This document shows positions 62,631 through 64,000 of a stretch of 64,000 nucleotides of DNA, in pieces. How positions within the stretch are numbered: the stretch's first letter is position 1; each line of letters opens with the position of its first letter. The notes below the pieces were generated by a model that was given only the letters and a program-made list of their open reading frames with translations, was not told the DNA's origin and did no database searches. The position numbers and the translations under genes are program-made. Source of the DNA: UBA5314 sp964635975 (GTDB lineage: Bacteria > Bacillota > Syntrophomonadia > Syntrophomonadales > Syntrophomonadaceae); the NCBI GenBank assembly GCA_964635975.1, contig CAZWPO010000001.1, positions 1-64,000 of the forward strand, written 5' to 3'.

Positions 62631-63407
62631 TCACTTGAAGCTGAGCATTAGTGATTGAACCACCAGATTCCACCCATCGACCAGCACAAAGAGTAATATC
62701 TTAAAGGGTAGAGAAATCATCATAGGCGGAAGCATCATCATCCCCATGGACATCAATGCGCTCGCAACAACCATGTCAATGATCAAGAAGGGGATGAAAA
62801 GGATAAAACCGATCTGAAAAGCGGTTTTTAATTCGCTGATAATAAAGGAAGGAATAAGCACATAGTTAGGTATATCTTCATAATTGCGAGGCCTCTCTAA
62901 ATTCGACATTTTTACAAATAGAGCAAGATCTTTTTCCCTGGTTTGCTTAAACATAAAAGCCCGTAGAGGCTGCATTCCCTGTTGAAAAGCAGTCTCATTG
63001 CTTATTTCACCTTTCAGATAAGGCTGCAGGGCTTTGGTATTGACCTCGTTAAAGGTAGGAGCCATTATGAAAAAAGTAAGAAATAATGCCAATCCTATTA
63101 AAACTTGGTTGGGGGGCATTTGCTGGGTTGCCAGCGAACTGCGCAGGAAACTCAGAACCACCACAATCCGGGTGAAGGATGTCATGGTAATCACTAAAGC
63201 CGGAGCCAGTGTCAATAATGTTAGAACAATTATAAGTTGCAGCACCCCTGCGCCCCCCTGTGCCTGCTCTCCACCTATCTGCAGGTTCACATCGGGAAGC
63301 TGGAGGGGCTCAGCAATTGCTGGAGAGGCCGTTAACAAAACCAGTAATAAAGCAAACAGCAATACAACTACATTCTTTCTGAGTTTATGCATGTTCTTTA
63401 TCTGCAT
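62631..63407 (-). CDS. fliP: Flagellar export apparatus protein FliP
   Basis: FliP forms the core of the export gate. The 258-residue protein has an N-terminal signal peptide (VVVLLFALLLVLLTASPAIA), then four membrane helices with TSFTRIVVVLSFLRSSLATQQMPPNQVLIGLALFLTFF in short conserved blocks and PFLIIDMVVASALMSMGMMMLPP near the end. ATG 63407 lies 4 bases after GGGAGG and overlaps fliO by 23 bases; an ATG 15 bases downstream lacks a site. Confidence 0.95.
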   Translation of the reverse strand: MQIKNMHKLRKNVVVLLFALLLVLLTASPAIAEPLQLPDVNLQIGGEQAQGGAGVLQLIIVLTLLTLAPALVITMTSFTRIVVVLSFLRSSLATQQMPPNQVLIGLALFLTFFIMAPTFNEVNTKALQPYLKGEISNETAFQQGMQPLRAFMFKQTREKDLALFVKMSNLERPRNYEDIPNYVLIPSFIISELKTAFQIGFILFIPFLIIDMVVASALMSMGMMMLPPMMISLPFKILLFVLVDGWNLVVQSLMLSFK

Positions 63408-64000
63408 TGCTCCTCCCTTTACCTTGAGATACTCCTTGTTCGGGCAACGAAATACTCTTCATCCTTCTAACCTGCTCTTCCATGAGCTGGTGAAATCCTT
63501 CCTTTTGGGTTTGCTGTCCGGTTCGGGAACGTAACCAGTCTAGTACTGCTTTTTTTACTGGATTAATATTTTCAATATCCTGATCCTGACTCAGGGGCAT
63601 TTGACTAATTTCTTTAAGCACTTGAGGATTATCAACTTCGAAGAGGCAGGATATATTGTGATCAGTTACTCCCAGAGCATAGAGCTTTTGCCCAACCTCA
63701 CATAACACTATGCCCCGGTTCTGACCCAACATCACTTCATCGACAACATGCAACCAGTTACCCTGCAGGCGTTTTTTGACCTGGCCGCTGAAAAAGCGAA
63801 TAATTGACCAGGCAGCAACCACAATCAAGGCCAGAACAAAGAGCATTTTAACAGTTTCCCACCACAGGCTGGGAGCTTTGACCTCTGTTGAAGCCTCTTT
63901 GTCAAGCTCCTGGTTCAATGAAGATATATCCGTAGTATCAACTGCTTGCGCCGTCATGGCCATACATTGGATTATTAAGAGGGCCAGTAGCACAACGAAA
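63385..64000 (-). CDS. fliO: Flagellar assembly protein FliO (5' end beyond window)
   Basis: FliO helps assemble the FliP ring. The visible 204 or so residues include a hydrophobic N-terminus (LLALLIIQCMAMTAQA, probably a signal peptide), a membrane helix (MLFVLALIVVAAWSIIRFF) and a small cytoplasmic domain (GNWLHVVDEVMLGQNRGIVLCEVGQKLYALGV), which is the FliO/FliZ pattern. The frame remains open to the window edge, so the true start may lie outside, though GTG 63993 is possible. Neighbours fix the identity: fliP follows. Confidence 0.85.
   Translation of the reverse strand, partial: FVVLLALLIIQCMAMTAQAVDTTDISSLNQELDKEASTEVKAPSLWWETVKMLFVLALIVVAAWSIIRFFSGQVKKRLQGNWLHVVDEVMLGQNRGIVLCEVGQKLYALGVTDHNISCLFEVDNPQVLKEISQMPLSQDQDIENINPVKKAVLDWLRSRTGQQTQKEGFHQLMEEQVRRMKSISLPEQGVSQGKGRSNADKEHA

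Noticed and set aside
1..64000. CRISPR arrays, tRNA or rRNA genes, insertion sequences, prophage
   Set aside because: No regularly spaced repeats, cloverleaf sequences, rRNA blocks, transposase motifs or phage genes were seen on either strand.

Overview
The window comes from a low-to-medium GC Gram-positive anaerobe of the Bacillota (Firmicutes), most likely class Clostridia. A relative of Syntrophomonas would fit, but the species cannot be fixed from sequence alone. The evidence is a PolC-type replicase, a CheC/CheD chemotaxis system, a FliA/SigD sigma factor, a Firmicutes-type CpsB-CpsC-CpsD phosphoregulatory module, strong AGGAGG ribosome binding sites with frequent TTG and GTG starts, and a gene order from fliO to pnp that closely follows the ylx/fla region of Bacillus subtilis. 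No tRNA, rRNA, CRISPR array, transposase or phage gene was seen.

Region A (about 1-19.3 kb) is an AT-rich surface-polysaccharide locus. Reading leftward from 14.6 kb it encodes CpsB-like phosphatase, CpsC-like chain-length regulator, CpsD-like kinase, a UDP-sugar dehydrogenase, an aminotransferase / acetyltransferase / oxidoreductase trio that resembles the route to UDP-2,3-diacetamido-uronic acids, a Wzx flippase, a polysaccharide-deacetylase-like protein, a Wzy/ligase-like membrane protein and three glycosyltransferases. Reading rightward from 15.2 kb are a membrane UDP-HexNAc 4,6-dehydratase and a sugar-1-phosphate nucleotidyltransferase, which converge on a mannose-1-phosphate guanylyltransferase. 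Together they could make, assemble, export and regulate a capsule or exopolysaccharide containing amino-uronic acid, deoxyamino sugar and mannose-derived residues.

Region B (19.5-47.2 kb) is the housekeeping block, almost wholly on the minus strand: rpsB, tsf, pyrH, frr, uppS, cdsA, a YtvI-like permease, dxr, rseP, ispG, proS, an mgtC-like gene, polC, rimP, nusA, ylxR, ylxQ, infB, rbfA, nrnA, truB, ribF, rpsO and pnp. An Ldh2-family dehydrogenase on the plus strand interrupts ribF and rpsO. Several leaders here look structured and may be regulatory: rimP-nusA, rpsO and pnp.

Region C (47.5-64 kb) is the 3' part of the large flagellar/chemotaxis operon: fliO, fliP, fliQ, fliR, flhB, flhA, flhF, flhG, a PilZ protein, cheB, cheA, cheW, cheC, cheD, fliA/sigD, a FapA-family gene, a small unknown gene and a gene in the swrB position. 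Most neighbours abut or overlap by a few bases, as expected for one transcript.

The most unusual observations are: (1) a PolC that lacks the 3'-5' exonuclease normally inserted in its PHP domain; (2) a swrB-position membrane protein carrying an IF-2 N-terminal domain, apparently starting at ATC; (3) a pnp gene with no usable ATG/GTG/TTG start before a conserved N-terminus, apparently starting at ATT; and (4) a rimP-nusA leader with mutually exclusive hairpins. All calls come from reading the sequence; no database search was run.
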